Assembly (NCBI GenBank): GCA_021737865.1
Contig: JAIPDC010000010.1
Span: 1 to 36,388 of the forward strand
Reading direction: 5' to 3'
DNA: 36,388 nt
Source of the DNA: Rhodoferax sp.
GTDB lineage: Bacteria > Pseudomonadota > Gammaproteobacteria > Burkholderiales > Burkholderiaceae_C
The notes beneath the pieces are model-generated. The model made no database searches. It saw nothing but the letters and a program-made list of their open reading frames with translations, and had not been told where the DNA came from. Below are positions 25,796 through 35,095 of this stretch, piece after piece. How positions within the stretch are numbered: the first letter of the stretch is position 1; each line of letters starts with the position of its first letter. A program made the position numbers and the translations under genes.

Positions 25796-26753
25796 CGAGC
25801 GAAATTCCGTGCTTGATCTTGGTGGCGCGCACCGCTTCCTGCACCGCCATCAGGCAGTCGTCGCGATAACGCTCCAGTTCAGCAATGCTGTGTTTTCCCA
25901 GTTGCACCTTGGTGCCATCGACAACCTCGTCGATCAAGGCATCGGTCAACTCCGGCGCGATCAGTTTGGTCCAGGGCAATTTGAGCGCCGGACCGAATTG
26001 CGACATGAAGTGGCGCATGCCGGCATCACCGCCGGCCAGCGTGTAAATCAGAAAACTGCCCATGAACGACCAGCGAATGCCGGCGCCGTAACGAATGGCG
26101 TCGTCGATCTCGCCGGTGGTCGCGACGCCCTCGTTGATCAGGTGCAGTGACTCCCGCCACTGGGCCTCCAGCAGCCGGTCGGCGATGAAGCCAGGAACCT
26201 CCTTGCGAACATGCAGCGGCTTCATGCCCATGCCCTTGTAAATGCCGATCGCCGCGGCAATGGCCTCTGGCGAGGTGTGTTTCCCACCCACCACCTCGAC
26301 CAGCGGGAGCAAATACACCGGGTTGAACGGGTGGCCCACCAGACAACGCCCGGGGTTCCTCGCCCGGGCATAAAACTCCGAGGGCAGCAGGCCGGAGGTG
26401 CTTGAGCCAATGAGCACCTCGGGCCGGGCTGCCGCACTGACCTCCGCGTGCAAATCAATTTTCAGCTGGAGCGTCTCGGGCGCGCTCTCCTGAACGAAAT
26501 CGGCATCGGCCACACAGGCTTCAATGGTGGACACAAAGCGCAGGCGCGCGGGTGATGCGCCGGCCTTGAGGCCGTTCTTTTCAAGCGCGGGCCAGCATTT
26601 TTCGATGCGTTGGCGCAGATTGACCTCGGCATTGGGGGCCGGGTCCCACGCGGTCACATCCATGCCGTTGGCCAGGGCACGCGCAATCCAGCCGCTGCCG
26701 ATCACGCCGGTGCCCAGCGCGGCGAAAGTTTTGATGTCAGTCACAAAGGCCAT
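25788..26753 (-). CDS. cdhA: L-carnitine 3-dehydrogenase
   Basis: A 321-residue member of the 3-hydroxyacyl-CoA dehydrogenase family that oxidises L-carnitine to 3-dehydrocarnitine with NAD+. The Rossmann motif GTGVIGSG is at residues 14-21, Asp37 at the end of strand 2 indicates NAD+, and the catalytic pair is His141 (GHPFNP) and Glu153 (LVEVVGG). Blocks such as [17 protein letters not shown] and [14 protein letters not shown] match recalled Pseudomonas CdhA along the whole length. It is as short as the stand-alone form, without the fused thioesterase domain of some rhizobial enzymes. The start ATG 26753 has AAGGAG with a 5-base spacer. Confidence 0.92.
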   Translation of the reverse strand: MAFVTDIKTFAALGTGVIGSGWIARALANGMDVTAWDPAPNAEVNLRQRIEKCWPALEKNGLKAGASPARLRFVSTIEACVADADFVQESAPETLQLKIDLHAEVSAAARPEVLIGSSTSGLLPSEFYARARNPGRCLVGHPFNPVYLLPLVEVVGGKHTSPEAIAAAIGIYKGMGMKPLHVRKEVPGFIADRLLEAQWRESLHLINEGVATTGEIDDAIRYGAGIRWSFMGSFLIYTLAGGDAGMRHFMSQFGPALKLPWTKLIAPELTDALIDEVVDGTKVQLGKHSIAELERYRDDCLMAVQEAVRATKIKHGISLDE

Positions 26754-26787
26754 GGAGGCTCCTTCAAGGGGTTCGATGTCAGAATTC

Positions 26788-27675
26788 TCAAGCGCGGGTC
26801 TTCAGGTTCATTTTGACTCGTCCCTGCGCCGGTGTCATCGGTCTGGCACCCATGCAGCCGATCAACTCGATGACACGCTCGACAAGTTGCCCATTGCTCG
26901 CGGGCACGCCCTTGGCGAGCCAGATGTTGTCCTCCAGGCCCACCCGCACGTTGCCCCCCAACAAAATCGCCTGCGCCGCCATGGGCATTTGCATGCGGCC
27001 GATGCCGAACGCGGCCCAGGTCACGCCCTGCGGCAGGTTGTCCACCATCGCCTTCATGGTGGTGGTGTCGGCCGGTGCGCCCCAGGGAATGCCCAAGCAC
27101 AACTGAAACAGCGGGTCGTGCAGCAGGCCCTCCCTGATCATCTGGTTGGCAAACCACAGGTGACCGGTGTCAAAAATCTCCAGTTCGGCCTTCACCCCCA
27201 GTTCGGTGATGCGCCGGGCGCCCGCCCGCAAGGCGGCGGGGGTCGAGACATAAATCGTGTCGCCATCGCCAAAGTTCAGGGTGCCGCAGTCCAGGGTGCA
27301 AATATCGGGCAACAATTCCTCGACATGCACCAGACGGGTCAAGGGGCCCACCAGGTCGGTGCCGGGCCCAAAGGCCATCGGCGACTCGCCGGCGCCAATT
27401 TCAAGGTCGCCGCCCATGCCGGCGGTCAGGTTGACGATCATGTCAACGCCTGAATCACGGATGCGCTCCATCAACTCCCGGTACAGGGCCGGGTCGCGGC
27501 TGCCCTTGCCCGTCTGGGGGTCCCGCACATGGCAATGCACCACGGTTGCTCCGGCCCTGGCCGCCTCCACCGCGGCCGCGGCGATTTGTTTTGGCGTCAC
27601 CGGGATGGCGGGATGCCTGCCAACCGTGTCTCCGGCGCCGGTCAGCGCGCAGGTGATGATGATGTCGTGGTTCAT
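26788..27675 (-). CDS. cdhC: 3-Dehydrocarnitine:acetyl-CoA cleavage enzyme (BKACE family)
   Basis: A 295-residue beta-keto acid cleavage enzyme (BKACE, formerly DUF849), a zinc-dependent TIM barrel. Zinc ligands are His47 and His49 in VVHCHVRDP, with Glu248 in [11 protein letters not shown]; Arg244 and Asp249 are the other conserved catalytic residues. It matches recalled CdhC, which turns dehydrocarnitine and acetyl-CoA into glycine betainyl-CoA and acetoacetate. Position next to carnitine dehydrogenase supports this among the many BKACE substrates. The frame begins at 27690, but ATG 27675 has GAAGGA with a 7-base spacer and matches the family start MNHD. Confidence 0.92.
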   Translation of the reverse strand: MNHDIIITCALTGAGDTVGRHPAIPVTPKQIAAAAVEAARAGATVVHCHVRDPQTGKGSRDPALYRELMERIRDSGVDMIVNLTAGMGGDLEIGAGESPMAFGPGTDLVGPLTRLVHVEELLPDICTLDCGTLNFGDGDTIYVSTPAALRAGARRITELGVKAELEIFDTGHLWFANQMIREGLLHDPLFQLCLGIPWGAPADTTTMKAMVDNLPQGVTWAAFGIGRMQMPMAAQAILLGGNVRVGLEDNIWLAKGVPASNGQLVERVIELIGCMGARPMTPAQGRVKMNLKTRA

Positions 27676-27727
27676 GTTCTTTTCCTTCAAAAAATGGGCT
27701 GGCTTTTCTGCCTGAAAGTGTTTGAAA

Positions 27728-28468
27728 TCAGGTTTTATAGTCAGGTTCTTCCTGCTCGAGGATGTCCTTGAGCGCCTGAAAATGCAGGCTGGCGAACTGC
27801 GTCGGATAGGCGCGCCACTGCGCCGCGGCGGTCGACGCCATGGCGTCGGGAATCAGCGCCAGGGTCTGCCCGGTAGACAGTGCACGCACCTGCAGGGCGG
27901 CCGCCTTTTCGAGGTAATACAGTTCATCGAAAGCCTCCGCCACCGAGCCAGCGATCACCATCACGCCGTGGTTTTTCATGAAGAGAACGTTTTTGTCGTC
28001 GCCCAGCAGCGCAATCACCCGGTGCGCCTCCGACGCATCGAGTGCCATTCCGCTGTAGTGGTGGTCATAGGCAATGCGCTTGTGGAAACGACAGGCGTTC
28101 TGGTCGAGCATCAAAAACTCAAAGTCCTGCAGGCAGCACAGGGCCGTGACGTTGATCATGTGGGTGTGCAAAACACAACGGGCCTGCGGATGACGCTGGT
28201 GCAGCGCCGCATGCAGATGCCATGCCGTCGGATCCGGTGCCTGCGCTCCCTGCGAAGGCGCTTCAAGGGCGTCGAGCAACAGCAAGTCGCTGGCGCGCAT
28301 CCGGGAAAAGTGCCGCCCCACGGGATTCAGCAGAAACTTCGATCCATCCCGCGAAACGGCCACACTAAAATGGTTGGCAATGGATTCGTGCATGTCCAAG
28401 CGCGCCGCCCATCGGAAGGCGGCGGCCAGGTCGATCCGGGCTTCACGAATCATTGATGCGTCAGGCAT
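27728..28468 (-). CDS. Class II aldolase/adducin-like protein
   Basis: A 246-residue class II aldolase fold protein. Metal ligands are His101 and His103 in [10 protein letters not shown] and His167 in MKNHGVMV. Relatives cleave or epimerise sugar phosphates or decarboxylate hydroxy acids. No known step of carnitine breakdown needs such an enzyme. It is the first gene of the operon, 52 bases before the BKACE gene. ATG 28468 is chosen over 28510 because GGAG precedes it by 8 bases and the family similarity starts there. Confidence 0.82.
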   Translation of the reverse strand: MPDASMIREARIDLAAAFRWAARLDMHESIANHFSVAVSRDGSKFLLNPVGRHFSRMRASDLLLLDALEAPSQGAQAPDPTAWHLHAALHQRHPQARCVLHTHMINVTALCCLQDFEFLMLDQNACRFHKRIAYDHHYSGMALDASEAHRVIALLGDDKNVLFMKNHGVMVIAGSVAEAFDELYYLEKAAALQVRALSTGQTLALIPDAMASTAAAQWRAYPTQFASLHFQALKDILEQEEPDYKT

Positions 28469-28684
28469 TTGCAAATCTCCATTCAAAACCGAATGTACCT
28501 GCACCATCACCGGTCAAATTTACATCGAGCGACATTTATTTGATGAAAAACGACTGGCCGTGGGGCTCGTTTACCCTATCCAGGTCGCATCTGAAATGCG
28601 AACGACCTGCCATCTTGTGCCACACTTCCGCCTGATTTTTCAAAGTTTTTGCCGCATCGTGACCCGCATCCATCAGGAGTTGAA
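28469..28684. promoter_or_regulatory. Divergent promoter region with inverted repeat
   Basis: This 216-base gap separates the catabolic operon (minus) from the MFS gene (plus) and should hold both promoters. An inverted repeat, TCGCAT (28585-28590) and ATGCGA (28596-28601), is flanked by AGGTCG (28582-28587) and CGACCT (28603-28608), giving overlapping dyads centred near 28593-28595. This is a candidate operator for an unlinked regulator; no regulator gene stands beside it. Confidence 0.4.
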
Positions 28685-29980
28685 TTGAATAGATTACTGT
28701 TACCGCTGGCCTCTCTTCTCAGCGGGGTGGGCATGCTGGTCGTCGGCACGGGCTTGTTGTTTGCGGCCATCGGCGCACAGGCCGCTTCGGCCCACTTTTC
28801 GGGTCTGGTCACAGGCCTGATCATGTCGGCCTATTTCGCCGGTTTTGTGTATGGCACCTATGCCTGCCCCGCCATCATCCGGGGGGTGGGGCACATCCGG
28901 GCCTTCGCAGCCATGGCCTCCGTCGCGTCGGCCTTGCCCATCTTGCATGCGTTGTGGATCAACCCATGGTCCTGGGGCGTGCTTCGCTTTGTGACCGGTG
29001 TGTGTCTGGTGGGGCTGTACATCGTGGTGGAAAGCTGGCTCAACGTGGTCGCCACAAGCCAGCAGCGGGGCAAGGTGTTTGCCGCGTACATGGCCGTCAA
29101 TGGCGTGGCACTGGCGCTGGGCCAATGGCTCATTTTGGTGGGCGACCGGTTCGGATTCATTCCTTTTGCAATGGTTTCCGTGCTGTTTTCCTTCGCGCTC
29201 CTGCCCATCACGCTGACGCCCGTGGCTGAGCCCGTGCCCACCGAGGCGCCCAAGCTGGGGCTGGTCGAGCTGTTTGCCATTTCCCCGATCGGGGTCATCG
29301 GGGCTGTGGGTTCGGGTTTGCTCAACGGCGCATTTTTCAGCCTGGGCAATGTGTTTGCACAAGGCGTGGGTTTCAGCGAAAAGGGCATCGCCACCTTCAT
29401 GGCCGCCACCATTTTGGGCGGCGCCGTGTTCCAGTGGCCGGTGGGGCACCTCTCGGACCGGCATGACCGGCGCCGGGTCCTCTTTCTGATCTGCGCGCTC
29501 AGTGGCGCCGTGGCCTTGGCAGGGTACTTCTTGGCTCAGGGTAACGAAATGTTGCTGATCTTCCTGGGCGTGGTCTACGGCGGCTTGTCATTCACGGTCT
29601 ATGGACTGAGTGTGGCCCACGTCAACGACCTGATCGACCCTTCGCGGGTACTGGAAGTCACCGGTGGCCTGCTCTTGCTGTACGGACTTGGGGCCACCGC
29701 CGGCCCGACCCTGGCGGGCGGCCTGATGGACCAGTTGGGGCCCGAGGCCTTGATGCTGTACCTGGCCACAGTCCTTGCATTCCTGGTCGTGGCCATTTGG
29801 CGTTACAGCATCCGAACCCCGATAGTCACCGACTCCCATGCCGTCAAGTCGGACTACGTTGTCATGGGCAATAGCTCGCCGGCGGTTTTGCAAATGGACC
29901 CGCGTCTCCAGCCGGCACGCCCAACCCCCGATGCGGATGACCCCTCGATCCCAACAACCGCGCGAGCGCCGGGGCAATAA
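28685..29980 (+). CDS. MFS transporter (YcaD-like)
   Basis: A 431-residue inner-membrane transporter of the major facilitator superfamily with about twelve hydrophobic segments. The inter-helix motif GHLSDRHDRRRVL is in the second half, and VESWLNVVATSQQRGKVFAAY is a YcaD-like signature segment. The start is TTG 28685 with AGGAG at 28675-28679 and a 5-base spacer; upstream frame to 28649 lacks such a site. The C-terminal 60 residues are hydrophilic and proline-rich. It is divergent from the carnitine-type operon and could import or export a related compound. Its stop abuts that of the convergent HyuA-like gene. Confidence 0.85.
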   Translation: MNRLLLPLASLLSGVGMLVVGTGLLFAAIGAQAASAHFSGLVTGLIMSAYFAGFVYGTYACPAIIRGVGHIRAFAAMASVASALPILHALWINPWSWGVLRFVTGVCLVGLYIVVESWLNVVATSQQRGKVFAAYMAVNGVALALGQWLILVGDRFGFIPFAMVSVLFSFALLPITLTPVAEPVPTEAPKLGLVELFAISPIGVIGAVGSGLLNGAFFSLGNVFAQGVGFSEKGIATFMAATILGGAVFQWPVGHLSDRHDRRRVLFLICALSGAVALAGYFLAQGNEMLLIFLGVVYGGLSFTVYGLSVAHVNDLIDPSRVLEVTGGLLLLYGLGATAGPTLAGGLMDQLGPEALMLYLATVLAFLVVAIWRYSIRTPIVTDSHAVKSDYVVMGNSSPAVLQMDPRLQPARPTPDADDPSIPTTARAPGQ

Positions 29981-32011
29981 CTACGCCTGCGCTGAATAGT
30001 TCGGCCGCCCGATCGCCTCGGCCACGATCACCGCCTCCAGCAAACCGGTGTCGCTCACCGCGTTGGGCAGCCATTGCTTCTTCACGCTGATCTTCACCTC
30101 AGGCTCCTGCGCGCCCATGGCGATGACGGCATCGTGCGCCGCCTGTCGGGCCATGTGCGTGGCGGCTTCCAGTGCGGCTGCGGGGTCGGTGAATTGCTGC
30201 AAGCCGGCGGTGGAGCGCAGGCGGAACATGCCGCAGCCATCCCCATCCACACGCACCGTCACCGCTTTCGCGACCACGCCGGTGGCTGCGCCCACGGCAT
30301 TGGCCACATCCCAGTAGTCGGGAAAGACCACGGTGCAACCCAGGCGCAGGCCCACCTCGGCGTAATACACCTTCACCGGGCCGCCCACCGCCACCACGGG
30401 CACCGAGGGCGCCATGCTGATGCGGGCCAGGCCCAGCTTGCCCGCGCCTGAACACACGGCATTGATCAGGGTGTCGTCCGCCGGGCTCATGCCAAATGCG
30501 GTATCGAGAATCGCACGCCCGGTGAGTCGCACCGTCTCGCTCCAGACCTCTTTGGCGAAAGCCTCAGTGCGCTCGGGGGTCGGGAATTTCATTTCGCGCA
30601 GACGGCAGGCCAATTGCGCCGCCAAGGTGGCCGCCGGTGCCGACCAGTTCGCCTGCAGGCCCAGCACATGGGCGGCATCGGAGGGGGTGAAGGCGCTGAC
30701 CTGCACGAGACCCTTGCGCTTGAGTGAGGCAATGGCACGATGGGCTGTGCTGGAGTTGGCAATTTTCCTGAACGGCTGCGGGTGCCCGGTGACGAGGCGC
30801 AGCACCTCGGCCTCGCGCGGTGCCAATTCGCCCGTGGGCGCGTCCTGGCGCGCGCCAAAGGGCAGCAGCACAAAGCGCCCATGCATGGAGCCTCCGCCGG
30901 CAACATCAGCCAGGTCGGCCTCCAGCATCTTCAGGACCTCGGGGTAACGGGCGCCCAGCAAGGCCACGGGAACCACGCGGTGCGGGCCGATGTTGATCTT
31001 GTTGTTGGCGCCCAGTTGCACCTCGCTGTCGCCGCCCAGGCCGATGGTGCGCACGTCAATGGCACGCACCATCGTGCGCCAGCCGCCGACTTCGGCGCCT
31101 TCCTGTGTGACGCGGGGCCGCCCGTCCAGCACCACGCCCAGGTCGGTGGTGGTGCCCCCCATGTCGGACAGGATAAAACTGTCCAGGCCCGACAACCATT
31201 GCGCGCCGACCAGGCTGGCGGCGGGGCCGGACAGCACGGTTTCAATGGGGCGCATGGCCACGCTCTCGGCCAGGGCAAGGGTTCCATCACCTTTCACAAT
31301 CATCAGCGGGCAGCTGATGTGCAGGTCACGCATGGCCCGGCTTACCGCCTCGATCAGGTTGGACACGCGTGAAATCAGGCGGGCATTGAGTGCCGCCGTG
31401 ATCGCCCTGCGCGGCGCGTCCAGCGAAGAGGACAACTCGGTCGACAAGGTCACAGGCTTGCCGGTGCGGGCCACGATGTGATCGCGCGCCGCCAGTTCAT
31501 GCGCCGCGTTGCGCACCGCAAATCTGGACGCCACGGCAAACGCGTCCACCTGCCCCGTCATACGCTGCAGGGCGGCATCGAGCGCGTCCAGGTCCAGCGG
31601 CACCGGGGCGTCGCCGTTGTGGTCATGCCCGCCGGCAATCACCGCGACGGGCATGCCGGGAAAGGCCTTGGCAATGCCGGTGCGTTCGACCATGGCCGCA
31701 TCGAACCCGACCAGCAACACACCGACCGCGCTGCCATGCCCCTCGACCACGGCATTGGTGGCCAGCGTGGTGGAAACCGAGACCATGGAGATGTCCTGCG
31801 GGTGCAGGCCCTGCGGCAGCTGGGCGACGGCCCGGGTAATGGCCTCGGTCACACCGATCGCCAGGTCGCCCTTGGTGGTGATGGCTTTGGCGGAAGCGAT
31901 GACGCGGTGCCCTTGGGCTTCGATGATGGCGGCATCGGTGTAGGTGCCGCCGGTGTCCACACCGATCAGGTAAGAGGCCGCCGCGGCAACCAATGGGTCT
32001 TTAGTGGTCAT
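29981..32011 (-). CDS. HyuA-like hydantoinase/oxoprolinase-family protein
   Basis: A 676-residue protein with the actin-like ATPase fold of the HyuA/5-oxoprolinase alpha family: GVDTGGTYTDAAII near the N-terminus, SDMGGTTTDLGVV in the middle and VAVGGPVKVYY near the C-terminus. Family members use ATP to open lactam or hydantoin rings or to carboxylate ketones. A segment at about residues 395-450 (REAEVLRLV, AHRAIASLKRKGLVQVS) looks like an inserted winged helix, seen in one subgroup of the family. The usual HyuB partner is absent. ATG 32011 is chosen as start because similarity begins soon after; the frame runs to 32080. Confidence 0.82.
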   Translation of the reverse strand: MTTKDPLVAAAASYLIGVDTGGTYTDAAIIEAQGHRVIASAKAITTKGDLAIGVTEAITRAVAQLPQGLHPQDISMVSVSTTLATNAVVEGHGSAVGVLLVGFDAAMVERTGIAKAFPGMPVAVIAGGHDHNGDAPVPLDLDALDAALQRMTGQVDAFAVASRFAVRNAAHELAARDHIVARTGKPVTLSTELSSSLDAPRRAITAALNARLISRVSNLIEAVSRAMRDLHISCPLMIVKGDGTLALAESVAMRPIETVLSGPAASLVGAQWLSGLDSFILSDMGGTTTDLGVVLDGRPRVTQEGAEVGGWRTMVRAIDVRTIGLGGDSEVQLGANNKINIGPHRVVPVALLGARYPEVLKMLEADLADVAGGGSMHGRFVLLPFGARQDAPTGELAPREAEVLRLVTGHPQPFRKIANSSTAHRAIASLKRKGLVQVSAFTPSDAAHVLGLQANWSAPAATLAAQLACRLREMKFPTPERTEAFAKEVWSETVRLTGRAILDTAFGMSPADDTLINAVCSGAGKLGLARISMAPSVPVVAVGGPVKVYYAEVGLRLGCTVVFPDYWDVANAVGAATGVVAKAVTVRVDGDGCGMFRLRSTAGLQQFTDPAAALEAATHMARQAAHDAVIAMGAQEPEVKISVKKQWLPNAVSDTGLLEAVIVAEAIGRPNYSAQA

Positions 32012-32134
32012 GAAAAATGGAACAGGCGAGGGGTGAATGGCGCAATTAGACAGGTCCGGATGTCTCACCCAGACAAGCACGCTTGCGGCCCATGTGTTAG
32101 CTTAGCTGCCGGCACAAACAACCGGGCATTTTCA

Positions 32135-34147
32135 ATGAAAACCGTCAAGTCCTTTCCGCGCAGGGTCAAAGAGATTTCCAACACCTTCATTCCCCTGGCC
32201 GACGGCACCCGCCTCGCGGCCCGCATGTGGCTGCCGGTGGACGCCGACCAACATCCGGTGCCCGCCATTCTGGAATACCTGCCCTACCGCAAGCGCGATG
32301 GCACCATCGTGCGTGATGCCCTGACGCACCCCTACCTTGCGGGCCATGGCTACGCCTGTGTGCGGGTGGACATGCGCGGCAATGGCGACTCAGACGGGGT
32401 CATGCTGGACGAGTACGCCGAGCAGGAACTCGCCGATGCCGAGGAGGTGATTGCCTGGCTGGTGCGCCAAGCCTGGAGCACGGGCAAGGTGGGCATGATG
32501 GGGATATCCTGGGGCGGCTTCAACAGCCTGCAGGTGGCGGCGCGCAAACCACCGGGGCTCGATGCAATCATCACCCTGTGCTCCACCGACGACCGCTACA
32601 CCGATGACATCCATTACAAGGGCGGCTGCCTGCTGGGCGAGAACCTGGGCTGGTCGGCCACCATGCTGGCGTATTCGTCGCGCGCACCAGACCCCGCACT
32701 GGTCGGGGAACGCTGGAAAGCGATGTGGCTGGACCGCCTGAACAACGAGCCCTTGCTGGCCATCCCGTGGCTCGAGCACCCGCACCGCGATGCCTACTGG
32801 AAACGCGGCTCGGTGTGTGAAGACATCGGCGCCATCGATGCCGCCGTGCTGGCCGTCGGCGGCTGGAACGATGCCTATACCAATGCGGTGCCGCGGCTCG
32901 TGGCCACGGTGCGGTCACCTGTGAAGGGCATCATCGGCCCCTGGGCGCACAAGTACCCGCACTTTGCCGTGCCCGAGCCACGCATCGGCTTTCTTCAGGA
33001 GGCGCTGCGCTGGTGGGACCAGTGGCTCAAAGGCATTGACACCGGTGTGGTTCAGGACCCGGCGCACCGCACCTACATCATGGCGCTCAACCGCCCCGGA
33101 GCCAGCGTGGTCCACATTGGCGGGCGCTGGGTCAGTGACCAGCGCTGGCCTGCGGACCAGTGCGAGATGCAGCGCTGGCATCTGAACCAGCAGGGTTTGA
33201 GCACCACGCGCGAAACGACGGGCAAACAGATCGTGGCGTCGCCGCAGCACACGGGTGCCGACAGCGGCGAGTACTGCATCATCTGGCTGGGTCCGGAATT
33301 TCCGGGCGACCAGCGCCAGGATGATTCGGGTTCGCTCACCTTCGACAGCGCGCCGCTGGCCAAAGCGATGGACCTCGTGGGGGGCGCCGTGCTTCACCTC
33401 AAGCTCAGCAGCGACAAGCCGGTGGCAGTGGCCGCCGTGCGCCTGAACGCGGTGTGGCCCGACGGGGCCGTGTCGCGCCTGACCTATGCCGTTGCCAACC
33501 TGTGCCACCGCGATGGCCACGAGCACCCGCAAGTGCTGGAACCCGGCAAGACCTACACCGTGGCCCTCAAGCTCGATGATGTGGCCTGCACCGTGCCCAA
33601 GGGCCACCGGTTGCGGGTCTCCATTTCGACCAGCTACTGGCCGCTGATCTGGCCGGCCCCCGAGCCGGTGACACTCACGGTGCACACCGGCTCCAGCTTT
33701 ATGGATATCCCGGTGCGCCTGCCCCGGCGCGGCGAAAAGGCGCCCGTCTTTGCGCCCGCCGAGGCGGCGCCACCGGTCAAGCTCAGCACCATCGACCAGC
33801 CCTGGCACCAGCGCGAGGTGACCACCAACCAGCGCACCGGCGAGCGCCGCATGTGCATCGTGGACGACTTTGGCCGCAGCACCATTGCAGAGCACGGCCT
33901 CACGACCTGGGGGCGCGGGCGCGAGTCTTACAGCATCCTGCCAGACGACCCGCTGTCGGCCCGCCAGGAATGCCACTGGTCGATGGAAACCTCGCGCGGC
34001 GAGTGGAAAGTGCGCACCGAGACCTACTCCAGCCTGCGTGCCACCAGGACACACTGGCTGGTGTCGGGCCGGCTGGAGGCATACGAAGGCGACGCCCTGG
34101 TGCTGAAACGGGAATGGAACCAGAAAGTCAGGCGCAAGCTGCTTTGA
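32135..34147 (+). CDS. CocE/NonD-family alpha/beta hydrolase (peptidase S15 type)
   Basis: A 670-residue hydrolase of the X-Pro dipeptidyl-peptidase/cocaine-esterase family. Catalytic triad: Ser125 in GISWGGF, Asp246 in GGWNDAYT, His272 in GPWAHKYPH. A C-terminal jelly-roll domain follows (about 330-540, with LRVSISTSYWPLIWP). There is no signal peptide, so it is probably cytoplasmic. Family members hydrolyse esters, amides or proline peptides. The frame is open from 31478, but the upstream part is antisense to the HyuA-like gene, and ATG 32135 fits the family N-terminus. It is divergent from the HyuA-like gene with 123 bases between them. The tail beyond residue 560 has no recognised domain. 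Confidence 0.87.
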   Translation: MKTVKSFPRRVKEISNTFIPLADGTRLAARMWLPVDADQHPVPAILEYLPYRKRDGTIVRDALTHPYLAGHGYACVRVDMRGNGDSDGVMLDEYAEQELADAEEVIAWLVRQAWSTGKVGMMGISWGGFNSLQVAARKPPGLDAIITLCSTDDRYTDDIHYKGGCLLGENLGWSATMLAYSSRAPDPALVGERWKAMWLDRLNNEPLLAIPWLEHPHRDAYWKRGSVCEDIGAIDAAVLAVGGWNDAYTNAVPRLVATVRSPVKGIIGPWAHKYPHFAVPEPRIGFLQEALRWWDQWLKGIDTGVVQDPAHRTYIMALNRPGASVVHIGGRWVSDQRWPADQCEMQRWHLNQQGLSTTRETTGKQIVASPQHTGADSGEYCIIWLGPEFPGDQRQDDSGSLTFDSAPLAKAMDLVGGAVLHLKLSSDKPVAVAAVRLNAVWPDGAVSRLTYAVANLCHRDGHEHPQVLEPGKTYTVALKLDDVACTVPKGHRLRVSISTSYWPLIWPAPEPVTLTVHTGSSFMDIPVRLPRRGEKAPVFAPAEAAPPVKLSTIDQPWHQREVTTNQRTGERRMCIVDDFGRSTIAEHGLTTWGRGRESYSILPDDPLSARQECHWSMETSRGEWKVRTETYSSLRATRTHWLVSGRLEAYEGDALVLKREWNQKVRRKLL

Positions 34148-34165
34148 GCATCACCGGGTGCCTGA

Positions 34166-34206
34166 AACTATTACAAAATAAGCGCTAGTCGCTATTAAAA
34201 AATAGC
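34166..34206. repeat. Comamonadaceae-type intergenic repeat element
   Basis: The segment contains AAGCGCTAG followed by GCTATT-AAAA-AATAGC (34191-34206), a 6-base-pair stem. Elements built from AAGCGCTAG and AATAGC units are, from memory, scattered through intergenic regions of Comamonadaceae genomes. Here it lies just before the EamA gene start. Confidence 0.55.
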
Positions 34207-34209
34207 ACA

Positions 34210-35091
34210 ATGAAAACAAAATACTTTGCGCAACTGGTCCTGCTGTCCGCCTTGTGGGGGGCGACCTTCATGCTGACACGGATTGCCGCGCCCGACCTCG
34301 GCCCCAATCTGCTTGCAGCCATGCGCATCTCGATGGCCACCGTGGTGCTGACCGCGATCATGCGCCTGTTCAAGCACGCCTGGCCATGGGCACAGTGGCG
34401 CGAGATGCTGCTGCTGGGCTTGCTGGCGGTGGCCGGGCCCCACACCTTCTACGCCTGGGCCGCGCTGAACCTGCCGGCGGCCTACAGTTCACTGCTGTCC
34501 GTGACAGCCGTGCTCTTTGGCGCCGTGATTTCCGCAGCCATGAAGGAAGAACAGTTGACGCGGGTGAAATTTCTGGGATGCCTGTTTGGTTTTGCCGGCG
34601 CCGCGCTGGTGGTGCGCCTGGGCCCGGTCAGCCCCACACCCATGCTGGTGGCGGCCGCGCTCGCCTGCGTGGCAGGGGCTGCGCTGTCGGGACTGTCGAC
34701 ACCGTTTTTAAAGCGGGCGACCACCCGCATGGAGCCCCTGACCATTACCGCGGGCATGCACGCGGCGGGTGCCGTGATGCTGATGCCGGGCGCGGTGCAT
34801 GACTGGCCGCAAGCCCGCTTCACGTCCGCCGCCCTGGCAGCGGTGGTGCTCATGGGCACGGTCACGTCGGGTCTGGCCTACTGGATGTACCTGCGCATCA
34901 TGCGTCACGTGCCACCGGTGGCCGCACTGAGCAGCACTTTCCTGGTCACCGGCTTTGGTGTGCTGTTTTCCATCGTGTTTCTCGGTGAAGCCAGCGGCTC
35001 GGGCCTGTACGCCGGGGGCGCCTTGATCGTGTTGGCCAGCGCGATGGTCATGGGCTTCAACCCCTGGCGAAAGATCACAACTTCACCGTAA
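34210..35091 (+). CDS. EamA/DMT-family transporter
   Basis: A 293-residue inner-membrane protein with about ten hydrophobic segments in two EamA repeats (about 1-140 and 150-290), beginning LVLLSALWGATFMLTRIA. Export of an amino acid or metabolite is the usual role. The start ATG 34210 has no ribosome-binding site and follows the repeat element by 3 bases. The gene is 4 bases upstream of a LysR gene on the same strand, so the two are probably co-transcribed. Confidence 0.87.
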   Translation: MKTKYFAQLVLLSALWGATFMLTRIAAPDLGPNLLAAMRISMATVVLTAIMRLFKHAWPWAQWREMLLLGLLAVAGPHTFYAWAALNLPAAYSSLLSVTAVLFGAVISAAMKEEQLTRVKFLGCLFGFAGAALVVRLGPVSPTPMLVAAALACVAGAALSGLSTPFLKRATTRMEPLTITAGMHAAGAVMLMPGAVHDWPQARFTSAALAAVVLMGTVTSGLAYWMYLRIMRHVPPVAALSSTFLVTGFGVLFSIVFLGEASGSGLYAGGALIVLASAMVMGFNPWRKITTSP

Positions 35092-35095
35092 TCTC

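Noticed and set aside
31478-32134. N-terminal extension of the CocE-type hydrolase frame
   Set aside because: It overlaps the HyuA-like gene in antisense and does not resemble the family N-terminus; ATG 32135 fits better.
32915-34054. 379-residue minus-strand open frame
   Set aside because: Antisense to the CocE-type hydrolase, whose triad and domains are intact.
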